NCBI GenBank assembly: GCA_013176395.1 | Contig: JABMLP010000002.1 | Span: 62,001 to 126,000 of the forward strand | DNA from: Venturia oleaginea | Lineage: Eukaryota > Ascomycota > Dothideomycetes > Venturiales > Venturiaceae | Length of the DNA: 64,000 nucleotides | Direction: 5' to 3' | Part shown: positions 1-10,382 of the stretch, in pieces | How positions within the stretch are numbered: the first letter of the stretch is position 1 | How the letters are laid out: each line of letters starts with the position of its first letter | Position numbers and translations under genes: made by a program | The notes under the pieces: model-generated | Told to the model about the DNA's origin: nothing | The model's input: the letters and a program-made list of their open reading frames with translations, nothing else | The model's database searches: none

Positions 1-1
1 C

Positions 2-142
2 AAATGCTTTAAAGATCGCTCCCTAGCAGGCAAATTCGTTGGCTTCGATGGCCACGGCATCTACAAAGTCTTGCTTGAAAACGGTCGCATCATTCGTACA
101 TCAACCTTTCACGCTGACGAATCCATCAAGCGCCGCCAACCT
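2..142 (+). mobile_element. Ty1/Copia integrase C-terminal fragment
   Basis: The frame starting at base 2 reads GKFVGFDGHGIYKVLLENG followed by a basic, Ser/Thr-rich stretch. This resembles the segment just after the integrase core of Copia polyproteins, where a GKFVGYxG...YRV..P...I..SRDVxFxE pattern is usual. Nothing of the upstream integrase core is visible because the window starts here, and no reverse transcriptase follows, so the element is broken. It could be the left remnant of the same Copia copy that supplied the LTR-like end at 1243. Assignment is by motif only. Confidence 0.5.
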
Positions 143-1242
143 ATCACTTATCATCATCAACTCCCCATCTCAACCACACCCATTAATCAATCCAGGCCCA
201 GCTTTCTCTCTCATTACCTACGGTCTAAGACGCGCTCTCTATGTACCAAGACTAGCTTTGATCCAGCTCACGTTGACCGCTTCGAGACCACTTCTTTGTC
301 CTATCTGGTTTGATGTAAAGTTCAGAAGCCTATGCCTTATCAAGACCATTCTTCTTCGGGTTTCAATTCCCACATACGAATCTACGGGTTTCAATTCCTA
401 CATACAAATCTACGGGTTTTAAGTCCCTTACCTTGCGTACAAAACGAGCACTCTTCTTCGAATTTCAAGTCCCTTAAATTGCGTACAAAACGACCATTCC
501 TCTACGGGTTTTAATTCCTCTGCCTTGCAAGCATAAAACAACCTCTCCTCGCTGGAATCTAGGGCGGAAGAAGAATACATATTCTCTCTCGATCGAGACC
601 TCTCAAAGTCGCATCGCTTGTGCAATCCTTAAAGTCGTACCGCTTATACACACTCTCAAAGTCGCATCGCTTGCGGAACTACAACTACAACTCATGCCGA
701 GAACTACCTTCTCGGCGGTGTCAGGTCGTTTTTTTGGCTCAATTGTCCAGGTATTCGCTATCGCTCTATGGACTACGGGTGCCCTGACATCGCCGAGAAA
801 AAGGAGCGATTCAATCTGTACATATTCAGCCCTCAATCTTCGCTGACTTCGATAGCAATCTCTCTTTCAAAGGCTTGGCCTCATTTCAAGACCTCATTGT
901 ATAGCAATTTCAAGACTTCATTTCAAAGCATTTCAAAGCCTCAATCTATTACATTGTTAAGCTCTTTTCAAGGCTTCAAAGCATCGCATTGTAAGGCTCT
1001 TGAGCAGAGGTTTTTCTTCGAAAAGCAGCAGAGTTTTTTCACCCTCTCAAACCTACTCAGTATACTCAAAGATCCTGTACACTCGCCTCTCAGAAGGAGT
1101 TTACTCAGCCATTCTGGCCACTTTTCAGTCATTTTTTCAAGCTCCACGCTTCAGAGTTTATCTTTTCAGCCTCCGGGCTACGTTATACATCGCCAGATCA
1201 CCAGTTTTGTTTGTTACACTATGAATCTCCATGCAGGGGAGG
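143..1242 (+). other. Pyrimidine-rich degenerate repeats, no convincing gene
   Basis: No protein family was recognised here. Between about 357 and 530 a unit near 35-45 bases long recurs imperfectly, each copy starting CGGGTTT(C/T)AA(T/G)TCC. A second short unit (CTCAAAGTCGCATCGCTTG) occurs near 602 and 656 with a variant near 628. From 840 to 1000 there are runs of TTTCAAAGC/TTCAAGAC variants. The strand is strongly pyrimidine-biased. It may be the low-complexity hinge of a decayed Copia polyprotein or an untranslated leader. The open frame 768-1517 is probably a by-product of this composition. Confidence 0.4.
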
Positions 1243-1342
1243 TGTCAAATGAATTGGTCTGTGCACGAGACACATCGTGTATATATACGAGGCCCTCAGC
1301 CTCTCAATTCGAAAATCAGTCTGCTTCATCTACCTTTTGTCA
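1243..1342 (+). repeat. Copia-like LTR remnant preceded by a polypurine tract
   Basis: A purine run GCAGGGGAGG ends directly before TGTCAAATGA at 1243, the arrangement of a polypurine tract next to a 3' LTR. The following ~100 bases contain a GTATATATAC box and end in CTACCTTTTGTCACA. The same family recurs in minus orientation at 46412-46540, where the termini are TGTCAAATGA and CCTTTTGACA, so both ends are supported by a second copy. The right end here is slightly altered and abuts the Gypsy-1 gag region. Confidence 0.55.
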
Positions 1343-1351
1343 CAAGCAACT

Positions 1352-2241
1352 GATGAATGGAGAAGGTGGCGGTAGCAGCAAAGATTCCTTCTCAAACCTA
1401 AAGAGTAGTCTCTGCCTCCCAAATCCGGATGAACTGTCAGAGAAGTCTACCCGCAAAGGACTGGAAGCACTGGAATATGGACATGCGCAACAAGATCAGT
1501 CAGGAAAAGTACGATGATGCCGGTGCCAAAGATGCCCTCATAGTTCTACACAATGCCCTAGGCATGGAACTGGATAAACTGACTGCTGAGCATATGTTTG
1601 AAGCTATGCGCGAGCGATTCCAGGACCCATTCGAACTGCGCAATGCGAAGAAAGCCTACAGGGACCTCCAGATGCGACAATACGGCGACCTCCATGAGTT
1701 TAAGAACAACTTCCTTACTCTGGCAGCAGAGGCCCAGGTGCCTAAGGACAACTACAAGGAGGATTTCTTCGAGATGCTGTACAGCAGATTGCAAGAAGGA
1801 CTAGCACGAGAAGCCGACGACCTAGAGGTGTCCTTCGCATTACTATGCAGTACAGCAGCTAGCATCTCTCGCACCTACAAGGCAGCTTATGAGAAGCGAC
1901 AAGCAGAGATTAGGAAGACTGCGGACAAGAAGAACGACAAGAAACCATCTGGTGCATCGGGCAATGGAGGCAACGCTAACAACAGCAGCCAGAATAGCTC
2001 AAATCCTGTCTCATCTGGGGCTGAATTCCCCATCCGCAACGCGCAGACCGCTATGGATTCTGGAAGCTATCGCAACTTCGGACTCGACAAAGACGAAGCC
2101 ATGAAGCGCGCCAAAGAAGGACGCTGCTTCAAATGTGGAAACGCAGGACACCGAGCTCAAGAATGCTACCAACAGCAGGTGAATGACCTGAATGCGGAAA
2201 CCGGTGCCTTAATTATCTCGGAACAGCCAAAAAACTTGTAG
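1352..2241 (+). pseudogene. gag: Gypsy-1 gag with CCHC zinc knuckle (frameshifted)
   Basis: Gag packages element RNA in virus-like particles. The clean frame begins at the ATG at 1429, but the family N-terminus (LPNPDEL) is read from an ATG at 1352 in another frame, so a frameshift near 1435 separates the two. The retrotransposon Gag core (KDWKHWNMDMRNKIS ... FEAMRERFQDPFE) is followed by a Lys/Ser/Asn-rich linker and one zinc knuckle, CFKCGNAGHRAQEC (C-x2-C-x4-H-x4-C), near 2130-2170. The stop is TAG at 2239-2241. Pol follows in a different frame after about 270 bases. Family identity is clear; functionality is unlikely. Confidence 0.8.
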
Positions 2242-2510
2242 GCCTGGTAGAAGTCACCCAACCAGGTCCTTTCAATCGCGATCTCGAATTTCGATATATG
2301 GTGCTCTTGAATGATACACAGTGAAAAGATGAGGATTAAGGATTGCATGAGGTTCAAAATGAACCGGTGATCGAGCGATAGTTATACAGATGTGATTGCT
2401 TTGAAATCAAAAGACGGGTACATGATTCCGACGGCTGTATGCCACCGATATCCACTTTGCGGCTAACTGAAATTGTGGTATCATTCAACAGCGGCTGTAT
2501 CATCTAACAG

Positions 2511-5500
2511 GTGCAGGAACTTGACCTTTCAAAGGTCTTTGGAGGAAACCCTCTCGCTTTTGACTGCATTGTGTATTTCAACGGACTGGCCGTGAAACTG
2601 AAAGCATTAGTGGACACAGGTGCCAATGGATATGCATTCATGAACCGACGACGAGCAGAGAGACTCCGCAAGACTTTTCAGGAAGTGATTCGAAAACCAT
2701 TACCACAAGCAGCAGTGGCAACTGGTTACGCCAATGGTGCCAAAGAGGGCATTACTTATGCGACCCTCCTCCACCTGGAACTGCAGGGCAGACAGGAATA
2801 CAACATCCCATTTCTGGAAGTGTCACTTGGGCATCACGATATCATCCTAGGAAGAGCTTGGCTGGCCCACAATCGGGTTCTGCCAGACTGTGAGCTACAC
2901 CGATTGATTTGGAACGGAGATAGGAGGCCCAAGGAACAGCCTATCCAGCGAAGGGTTGTTGTTGACTTGAGTCAATTCACTGTGACTACCTCAGCCCACA
3001 CGATCAGAAAGGGCATTCTGCGCAGACGCAATGGAATGGATGCTCAATATAAGCAGATTACTGATGGCAGAATGAGTATGCTTCGAAGGCAGGCTAGGTC
3101 AGATGCGGACAAAGTTTTATTGCAAACTATGCGGCAATCGACGTTTCTCAACGATTCTGAACCTGTGGACCTGTCTGACGCGAAAGTAACACGAGACTTC
3201 CGCGAGCCTACCACGCCCCAACTAAATCGACTCTACCAACCTCCATCCGTTGTGGACGCCGAAGAAGATGCTGAAGATGACTACTTTGGCTCAGTAGGTG
3301 ACAGCGACATCGACAGCGGCTGCTCTAGTCTCTCGGACCTCTCAGACCTCGAGGAGGAATCCGATTCCAACGATTTTGAGGACCTCCCTACAACGCATAA
3401 TACATCATTTGAATGGGACAGAAGCAAGGCATATAAGACCATGGATAATGAGATAGGTAGGAAGGCCCATCAGGCTTTTATTGCCGACCTGAATTTCCCC
3501 CTGAGGAGTCCTGTGGATATCGATCTAAACTTGATTAGTGCCCCAGCATTTCGGTCGAATCTCAAAGACGAACAGGCAGTCGCTGGTGCAATATCTCTTC
3601 ATGAGGTGGAACTGCTAATCTGTCAGAAGACTGCTGACTTGGAAAGCTCACTGCATGACTCTCTAGCACAGTATGAGGACAGACTGAAGATTGCTCTTGC
3701 TGCTGTCGAAGGCAAGCTTCCTGAAGATGAAACCCCTGAAATGAAGGAACTCATTGCACAGAAATTGTCAGGGAAGCACCAACCTCTTGTGGACGTCTTC
3801 TCAGAAGCAGACTCCAATCGTCTAACAGACCACAAGAAAGTAGTGGACCATGTCATTGAGCTGGAAGACAAGAATGTTGTACCTGGGTATTGTCCTCTCT
3901 ACAACATGTCTCTGGATGAGCTGTTGTTTGTCAAGGAATGGCTCCTACGGAATCTGGAGTCAGGCTTTATCGAGACAAGTTCATCGCCTTTTGCATCACC
4001 AATTCTCATTGTCAAGAAGCCGACTCCTGCGGGGGAGAAGCAGAAATACCGATTCTGTATTGACTACCGCAAACTCAATGCGCTGTCAAAGAGGGATAGG
4101 TATCCCATCCCACTGATTGGAGAGACTATGAACCGATTGTCAAAAGCCAAGGTATTCACCAGACTAGATATCAGGCAGGCGTTTCATCGCATTCGCATGG
4201 CTACTGATTCTGAGGATCTCACGACATTTCGGACTAGGCATGGCAGCTTCAAATGCAAAGTCATGATGAAAGAATTGGCCAATGGACCTGCTACCTGACA
4301 GCGATACATGAACACAGTGCTCATGAACTACCTCGACGACTTCTGTACCGCATATTTGGACGACATTCTTATCTACTCTGACGATCCTCTGATCTATACC
4401 GAGCATGTATATAAGGTGCTGAAACGACTGAGAGACGCATGATTGCAATGCGACATCAAGAAAAGTGAGTTTGACGTGATAGAGACCAAGTATCTGGGTT
4501 TCATGATCGGCACAGAAGGTATCCGAGTGGTCCCAGAAAAGATCGCTGTTATCAAGTACTGGAAACAGCCCAAATCATCCAAGCAGATTCAGAGCTTTAT
4601 AGGCTTCTGTAACTTCTATCGAAAGTTCATCAAGGGCTTTGACCGCATTGCCAGACCTCTCATTCGCCTGACCCGGAAGTCGGCCAGTTTCGACTTTGAC
4701 GAAGACTGCATTGACGCTTTTGAGAAACTAAAAGAAGCCCTTACCACTGCACCAGTCCTAGCCCTATATGACCCTTTCAGAGAGACAATTATGGAGACCG
4801 ACGCATCCGACGGCATTGTCGCAGGCCAATTATCAAAGCGAGGTGATGGTGGTAAGCTACACACTGTTGCATTCTTCAGCAAGACCATGAACGTTCATGA
4901 AATGAACTACGAGATCCATGACAAGAAAATGCTAGCCCTGATTCGAGGCCTGGAAGAGTTCAATGGTAAATTGAGAGGTATTCAAGATACCTTTATCGCT
5001 ATCACTAACCACCGAGCGCTGGAGTACTTCACCACCAAGCGATTACTGAGGCCAAGTCAGGCCAGATGGGCGGATTTTATTGCAGGGTTTAACTTCAAGA
5101 TTGTATATCGACTCGGCAAAGAAAACATCATTGCAGACGCTCTGTCACGGAAAGCAGAGGAGCTTCAGACTCAGAAGGCCATTGCCGAGCAAGGGCGAAC
5201 AATGCAGTTGATCCCAGACTCAGTGATAGGCAACGTCGAACTGTTACCCATCTCTCTGTGGAGATCAGGTACATCTAGTGGATCGCTTATTGAAAGCCAA
5301 CCGCACTGCTATATCACTCGAGGTATTCAGAAACCTCGCCAGAAACGAGAAGCATCCACACTTGACAGACGACAACGGGCTGCTGCTGTTTCAGGATCGT
5401 CTTTTTGTGCCAGAAGAAGACCACCTGCGAACCCAGTTGCTTCAAGAGATTCATGGGTCATTACCATCAGCTCACCCAGGACGAAACAAGACTAGAATCA

Positions 5501-6969
5501 TGGTTGCCAGGCAGTTTTACTGGCCAAAGATGAACGCTGACATCGACACCTTTGTGAGCGCATGTCAATCATGTCGCCGTGCAAAGAAGCCAAGGGATAA
5601 GACGCCTGGATTGCTGAAACCCTTAACAATCGCACAGAGACCATGGCAACATATCTCCATGGACTTCATGTCATTCAACAAAGACAAGCATAGTTATGAT
5701 AACGTCTTCGTGGTTGTTGACCGATTTGGAAAGAGACCATTCTCCCTGCCCTGCCACAAAACGGTGAAGGCCGAAGGTGCGGCATTGTTGTACTACACAC
5801 ACATCTACCGTATATATGGCCTGCCTGACACCATTGTGTCCGATCGAGACCCTAGGTTTATCTCGGATTTCATCAAGGAACTCTCTGCTATTCTAGGCAT
5901 TGACTGGAAACTGAGCACGGCCGAACATGCGCAGACTGAAGGACAGACTGAGATTGTAAATCAAGCCTTACAGACTAATCTCCGCCATTTCGTGGATCAT
6001 TATCAGACAAATTGGTCAGAACTGCTACCCGCCATGGACTTTGCAGCAGATACCGTACCTCACGATTCCACCGGAATGGCCCCTGCAGAACTGGAAATGG
6101 GTTTCCCACCACGAATGCATTACGATTGGGATGCCCGCAACAAGCAGCCGATGACTTCATTGCAGCGGCTCAATCAAGAAGAAGCACAAAGTTACAGCAC
6201 CCAAATGCATGAGGCTTGGGAGTTCGCTCGAAATCAACTCCTAAAAGCGCAAGGTCGCCAGTCAGTGCAGGCCAACAAGAAGAGAAGAACTGAGGACTTC
6301 GACGCCAATGACTATGTGTACATTACTAAGAAAGCCTGGAAGACCGACCGACTATCTGACGAATTGGATAACCCTGTAGCAGGGCCTTTCAAGATTATCA
6401 AAAAGTATTATCATAGTTGGATTGTGCAGCTTCCTGCCAGCTACAAGATACACAACGTCTTCCACTCAGATCGCCTCCGCAAGGCCGAAATGGTGGGGCT
6501 GCCAGGCCAGCTCAATGACAACGACATCAATGGCTCCTACACAATGGATAACCATGTGGAATGGGAGATTGAATCTATCCTTGGAAGTCGTATTTACTAT
6601 CAGAAATTACAATACAAGGTAAGCAGGAAGGGATGGGATCCAGATGACACCTGGTACGACGCAGAGAGCTTCAAAAACTCACCTACATTGCTGCGCCTCT
6701 ACCACAAAGACTACCCTGATAGGCCTGGACCACCTGCAAGTCTGGATAACTGGCAGGATGCCTTTGACCGAGAGATTGATGACCTTCCACATGACATGGA
6801 TAACGCCGCATTGGGCGGAAGAGTGACGAGAATGAGAACAAGGATGATGAAGCGTCGACGATGGTGGAATAGAGCTAACCGGATTGTGAGAGAGTTTTAT
6901 TGCGCAAAGGTCGCCAATCACTCTGGATTGATGGAAAGAAGATCGAAAAAAAAAGAAAGAAAAAGTTGA
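2511..6969 (+). pseudogene. pol: Gypsy-1 pol: PR-RT-RH-IN-chromodomain, disrupted
   Basis: The aspartic protease motif ALVDTGANGYAF is near 2610 and an acidic linker follows at 3250-3400. RT motifs include FCIDYRKLNAL (near 4052), DIRQAFHRIR and [11 protein letters not shown] (near 4355). RNase H has METDASDG and ALIRGLEEF. The integrase zinc region (EIHGSLPSAHPGR ... CQSC) is near 5450-5575, the catalytic core has MDFMSF, SDRDPRFIS and E in TEGQTEI, and a chromodomain-like module (VEWEIESIL ... KGWDPDDTWYDAESF) is near 6555-6680. Lesions are TGA at 4296-4298, where a PATxQRY context suggests Trp, TGA at 4440-4442, where Gly is expected, and a frame change near 5260-5290 between RNase H and integrase. 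All domains are otherwise present, so decay is recent or mild. Confidence 0.85.
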
Positions 6970-7133
6970 TGGATTTAAATGGAATTTTGCTCAAATTTTC
7001 GCTCCCTGCGGTCGCCTCAGTGCAACCAATGAGATTCAGAGCGAAGGAGCGTTTGCTACGCGTTTTTGCTTGGGATTGACCAGCCTAAATGATACCCACG
7101 GATCTGATTTGGCCTTCTTGAGGGGGGGGGTAG

Positions 7134-7316
7134 TGTGACGGCACGGCATGGCCATCTTGCAGTCACGTTACTTCGTGGCCTTAGCGTGGCGTGCACAGCC
7201 ACCTGTGGCTAAAGCGCTACATCTTTGCGCTTCCGAGGTCTTTTGCTCTCTTATCACACCCAGTACTTAGAGCAATAGACCTATCTATGACCTCTTTTGC
7301 TTGCCGTGACACTACT
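7134..7316 (+). repeat. Gypsy-1 3' LTR (truncated)
   Basis: TGTGACGGCACGGCATGG starts just after the tract AGGGGGGGGG at 7121-7130. Landmarks shared with the minus-strand copy at 43193-43476 include CTCTTATCACAC, AGTACTTAGA, CAATAGACCT and GCCGTGACA. Similarity stops soon after the last of these, whereas the 43-kb copy runs about 100 bases further to CCGTCACA, so this LTR has lost its right part. Confidence 0.65.
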
Positions 7317-7541
7317 GGGTATACGCGGTGAAGAGCCAGGAGGCAAACTGATGAAATAAGATGGTGCAGGCCAAGTATTCATTGGACACTTGAGAAACAG
7401 CTTGCAGGGGGATCAAAAAGATTGAATGGCTCATTCTCCTAAACTGAGAAATAAGACGTAACTATATACATAAGATGTGGAAGATTCGAGAAGTGTCAAG
7501 AAGTGAGTGTGTACAGCCACTTGTAGATCATACAACTTGCA

Positions 7542-8008
7542 GTGGCCCTGGGCAAGCCAGTTGTACGAGTTACCGAGAGAGGAGAGTCTATAATGGCAAA
7601 AGCAATGAAGCGGGCGCAGAATCTTGAGATCTTCAAGAGCAATCCAGAAGTCCTAATGTCTGTCAATGAGGTGTTCTACCATAATGATCGCAAGGCCGAT
7701 CAGTTCTACGCCTGGCCAGAGAGTATGATGGAACATTGGTAAAAAAGGAACTCGGTGATACTGTAATCCTCGATGAGGCGTGGAAGGATAGGCAAGCAGA
7801 GAAGGAGCGTCAACTCAAGAATATGAACCAAACTAGGGTTGGAGTTGTACGTAGAGAGAAGCAGAAAGATCGAGAGCAACGTAAGGCTGCTATAGAGAAC
7901 GTAAGCGCTTCGGAGGAGGACTATAGCGAGAGTGAGGACGAGAATGAGGACGTTATTGACGACGATATAGCTTTTGATGGTGGTGTTGTAGATAAAGATA
8001 GTAGCTAG
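7542..8008 (+). pseudogene. Unrecognised acidic/coiled-coil coding remnant
   Basis: Two overlapping frames (7542-7742 and 7736-8008) look like parts of one protein. The first has KPVVRVTERGESIMAKAMKR and ends EHW-stop. The second is a Lys/Glu/Arg-rich helix (DEAWKDRQAEKERQLKNMN ... REKQKDREQRKAA) followed by an acidic tail SEEDYSESEDENED and stops at 8008. The join would need a frameshift near 7740. An AG at 7540-7541 could be a 3' splice site. The composition resembles charged C-terminal tails of fungal transposases, but no diagnostic motif is present and I cannot name a family. Confidence 0.3.
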
Positions 8009-8138
8009 ATTGATAGATCTCGTTAGCGTTCTCGGTATTACGGGACGGTAGCTGGAAAGACGCAGCATACTCGTAGCCAAAGATTGTTTAGATTCAGTTA
8101 AGGAGTAAAGGTATCTACAAACAGAGAACCTCAATGAG

Positions 8139-8371
8139 TGTCACGGAGTGACACTGAGAATGTTACCATGAACTGGTATACACGTGACTTCAGCGCACGA
8201 ACCAAGGAATCCCATATATACCTTGCGATTCCTCCCTGTACTTAGATTCTTCACGCAATGTTTTGATCCTTAGAACGATACTACCATTGACTTCTATCAC
8301 GCCCGCTTATAGCTAGCACGGCTAATCATTTGTCAACGTGATCTACGACTGCTTCTATTGCTCCCGTGACA
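8139..8371 (+). repeat. Solo LTR (TGTCACGG...CCGTGACA) with TSD ATGAG
   Basis: A 233-bp unit has termini TGTCACGG and CCGTGACA. It is flanked by 5-bp duplications ATGAG at 8134-8138 and 8372-8376, inside the older Gypsy-2-type LTR. There is no internal coding region, so it is a solo LTR left by recombination. It contains CACGTGAC and CATATATACC elements. The orientation given is arbitrary. Confidence 0.85.
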
Positions 8372-8416
8372 ATGAGGTTCTTTCTCTATACTAGGCTCAA
8401 TCAGGCTTAGGCTCTT

Positions 8417-8640
8417 AGCAATAGAAGCAGTCGTAGATCACGTTGACAAATGATTAGCCGTGCTAGCTATAAGCGGGCGTGATAGAAGTCAATGGTAGTA
8501 TCGTTCTAAGGATCAAAACATTGCGTGAAGAATCTAAGTACAGGGAGGAATCGCAAGGTATATATGGGATTCCTTGGTTCGTGCGCTGAAGTCACGTGTA
8601 TACCAGTTCATGGTAACATTCTCAGTGTCACTCCGTGACA
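8417..8640 (-). repeat. Perfect inverted copy of the 8139 solo LTR
   Basis: Bases 8417-8640 are the exact reverse complement, as I read it, of 8139-8362 (224 of 224). The spacer is 54 bp. The copy lacks the last 9 bases of the LTR (CCCGTGACA) on its inner side but keeps the complete TGTCACGGAG terminus on its outer side. The two arms together form a palindrome able to fold into one long hairpin. Confidence 0.85.
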
Positions 8641-8650
8641 TAACACTCGG

Positions 8651-9038
8651 GTTCTCGGTTTAACCTCGTAACTCCTTTCTGCTCTCAACCACCAGCATAT
8701 TTATACATATAGACATCAATAAACGGGTTTCCAAGTATTGCGCATCTTTTAATACCAATGTGAGGCGAATTGACATTTTGTAGGGTGCGTTATTAGGAAG
8801 ATTGCTGGAATTCGAGGTGTTGTTTAGACCCTAACGGGATCTTCAGCCTTACCCGTTGTCAAAATGGTCGTCTACTTCCCGCCCCTGTTCAGTAACCTCG
8901 TATGGATCGGATTATAATGATTTTGAATGCGTTGCATTCAGCCTTTGCAGGGCTTCTTAATAAATAATATTTCGCCTAAAACGGTAAGGTGCTACTCACT
9001 CCAGCTGTCACAGGCTATGGCCTAGATTGTGGTTCTCG
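8651..9038. other. Non-coding stretch between LTR nests
   Basis: No open frame, RNA gene or clear repeat was recognised. The stretch is AT-rich with small direct repeats of GTTCTCGG at both ends. It ends at the target site of Gypsy-2. Confidence 0.4.
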
Positions 9039-9043
9039 GCTAT

Positions 9044-9219
9044 TGTTATGGGCATGGCCCATGGTTGGTATAGGCTAAGAGCCTAAGCCTGATTGAGCCT
9101 AGTATAGAGAAAGAACCTCATTGAGGTTCTCTGTTTGTAGATACCTTCACTCCTTAACTGAATCTAAACAATCTTTGGCTACGAGTATGCTGCGTCTTTC
9201 CAGCTACAGTCCCGTAATA
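9044..9219 (+). repeat. Gypsy-2 5' LTR
   Basis: It starts TGTTATGGGC and ends GTCCCGTAATA. The terminal pair is TG...TA rather than TG...CA, and the same ending is seen in the 3' LTR and the solo copy at 8036. A TATA-like GTATAGAG lies near 9104, about 50 bases upstream of the AACTGAATCTA that pairs with the primer site. Confidence 0.9.
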
Positions 9220-9230
9220 TAGATTCAGTT
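9220..9230 (+). promoter_or_regulatory. Primer-binding site of Tf1/sushi self-priming type
   Basis: TAGATTCAGTT begins at the base after the 5' LTR and is the exact reverse complement of AACTGAATCTA at 9156-9166 inside the LTR. In Tf1-type Ty3/Gypsy elements an 11-base 5' end of the transcript folds back on the primer site and primes reverse transcription in place of tRNA. The length and position match that scheme. That the transcript starts at about 9156 is inferred. Confidence 0.7.
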
Positions 9231-10016
9231 CTTTACAAACCTAGGTGTACTTGATGCGTAGCAACAGTACCCTATCGACTCCTACAACCTACACCCCTAC
9301 TACCGACGACGACCCAATCGCGAGCATTACGCAAGGAATCGACAAACTCTCAATGGCTCGAGCAAATTCGCCTGACACCGTACAACAATTGGTGGCAGCT
9401 CTGACCGCAGTCAGTGTTGATGGGAACACCGGTGCAAAAGCTATTGCATGGCCTAAATGGGACGGGAAAAGAGACAACTACACGCTGTTCAGATGGCAGA
9501 TCAAGACACAAATCACTGTTGAAAATGGGAAGCTTGGAAGCAATCAAGGAATATGCGCGAACATCTTCAACGGGCTTCCGACAGAGAAACAACAACGCGT
9601 CATCCAATGGCTAAGCAATGGAGAGCAACATGACAACTACGAACCCGAGTCCTTTATCAAGCATATGGACGACAAGTTCTTAGATCATGAAGCGGAAGCT
9701 AAAGCTCTCGACGAGCTGAACAAGATTAGCCAAGGCAGCAGACAACCGTTCGAAGACTTCCGCCAGCAGTTCGAACAACTGACATCGCAAGCTGGATCCC
9801 TAGCGCCGCAAAGAGCCTCAAAGATCACTATCATGAACAACGCGCTCAACTACTCCCTCCAACAGACCTTGAAATCAGTGCGATTGTCCAGGGACGACTA
9901 CGACACTTACGTAAAAGATGTACAGTACTTCGCGACGAAGACAGAGGCTCTATCCCACCAACGCCGCTATCCAAGTACGGATAAGGAGACGCCAACGACT
10001 CGAGGGAGGCCACAAT

Positions 10017-10184
10017 TGTTGGAAGGAGTATCCTCATGCTATTGCCTCCACCTGCGCCAGCGTGGCTACTCTCTGTCACTGGAGTTTGTTTACTGCCCAA
10101 TTGGGCTTAGTGTATTACTATATAGCTGAGATCCTCCGGATCTCACCCTCAATACACTTGTTACTCAACTTTCATACTTCAACA
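10017..10184 (+). repeat. Copia 5' LTR
   Basis: It runs from TGTTGGAAGG to TACTTCAACA. A TATA-like TACTATATAG lies near 10117. Just downstream is a 7-bp stem with a 3-base loop, GAGATCC-TCC-GGATCTC, near 10128-10144, which would lie near the RNA 5' end. Confidence 0.9.
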
Positions 10185-10196
10185 GGTTATGAGCCC
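10185..10196 (+). promoter_or_regulatory. Primer-binding site: half-tRNA of initiator Met
   Basis: GGTTATGAGCCC follows the LTR directly. It is the reverse complement of GGGCUCAUAACC, the anticodon arm (anticodon CAU) of fungal initiator tRNA-Met as in yeast. Drosophila copia uses the equivalent internal site with a cleaved tRNA-iMet half as primer, so the same mode is inferred here. Confidence 0.75.
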
Positions 10197-10382
10197 GGCA
10201 TCACGCCGCGCGCTCCTCCGATATACAGCACCTTACTGAGCATCACTGCTTCACATTTGTTGCTCATCATCGCTGCTGTTGTTGCTGCCGACGCTCCGCT
10301 ACCCGGCGTACAGCACACCGTACCAGCACAGCACGGCACCCACCTTTACCTCTGAAGCAGACTTCAGACCACCTCTGTCATC

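Larger units (their letters stand above)
1343..7316 (+). mobile_element. Gypsy-1: Ty3/Gypsy chromovirus, 5' LTR not found
   Basis: The element carries gag, then protease, reverse transcriptase, RNase H, integrase and a chromodomain-like tail in canonical Ty3/Gypsy order, a G-rich polypurine tract at 7121-7130 and a 3' LTR starting TGTGACGG at 7134. No matching 5' LTR is visible upstream; instead a Copia-type LTR end lies against the gag region. Two in-frame TGA codons and at least two frameshifts make it incapable of coding by itself. A fuller member of its LTR family lies at 43193-43476, minus strand. Confidence 0.85.
8036..8645 (-). repeat. Solo LTR of the Gypsy-2 family with nested insertions
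   Basis: The sequence from TATTACGGGAC at 8036 is the reverse complement of the Gypsy-2 LTR (9044-9219). It continues to 8138, resumes at 8372-8416, and its last bases TAACA occur at 8641-8645. Target duplications CTCGG flank it at 8031-8035 and 8646-8650, which supports those outer boundaries. The interior is broken by a solo LTR (8139-8371) and by an inverted copy of that LTR (8417-8640), which replaces about 25 bases of the host LTR. Confidence 0.8.

Noticed and set aside
768..1517. 249-codon open frame as a host gene
   Set aside because: It runs through pyrimidine-rich degenerate repeats, a Copia LTR remnant and the start of Gypsy-1 gag, so it is a composite of transposon sequence.
4296..4442. 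TGA recoding as an amino acid in Gypsy-1 pol
   Set aside because: The two TGA codons replace different expected residues (Trp and Gly), and frameshifts are also present, so ordinary decay explains them.
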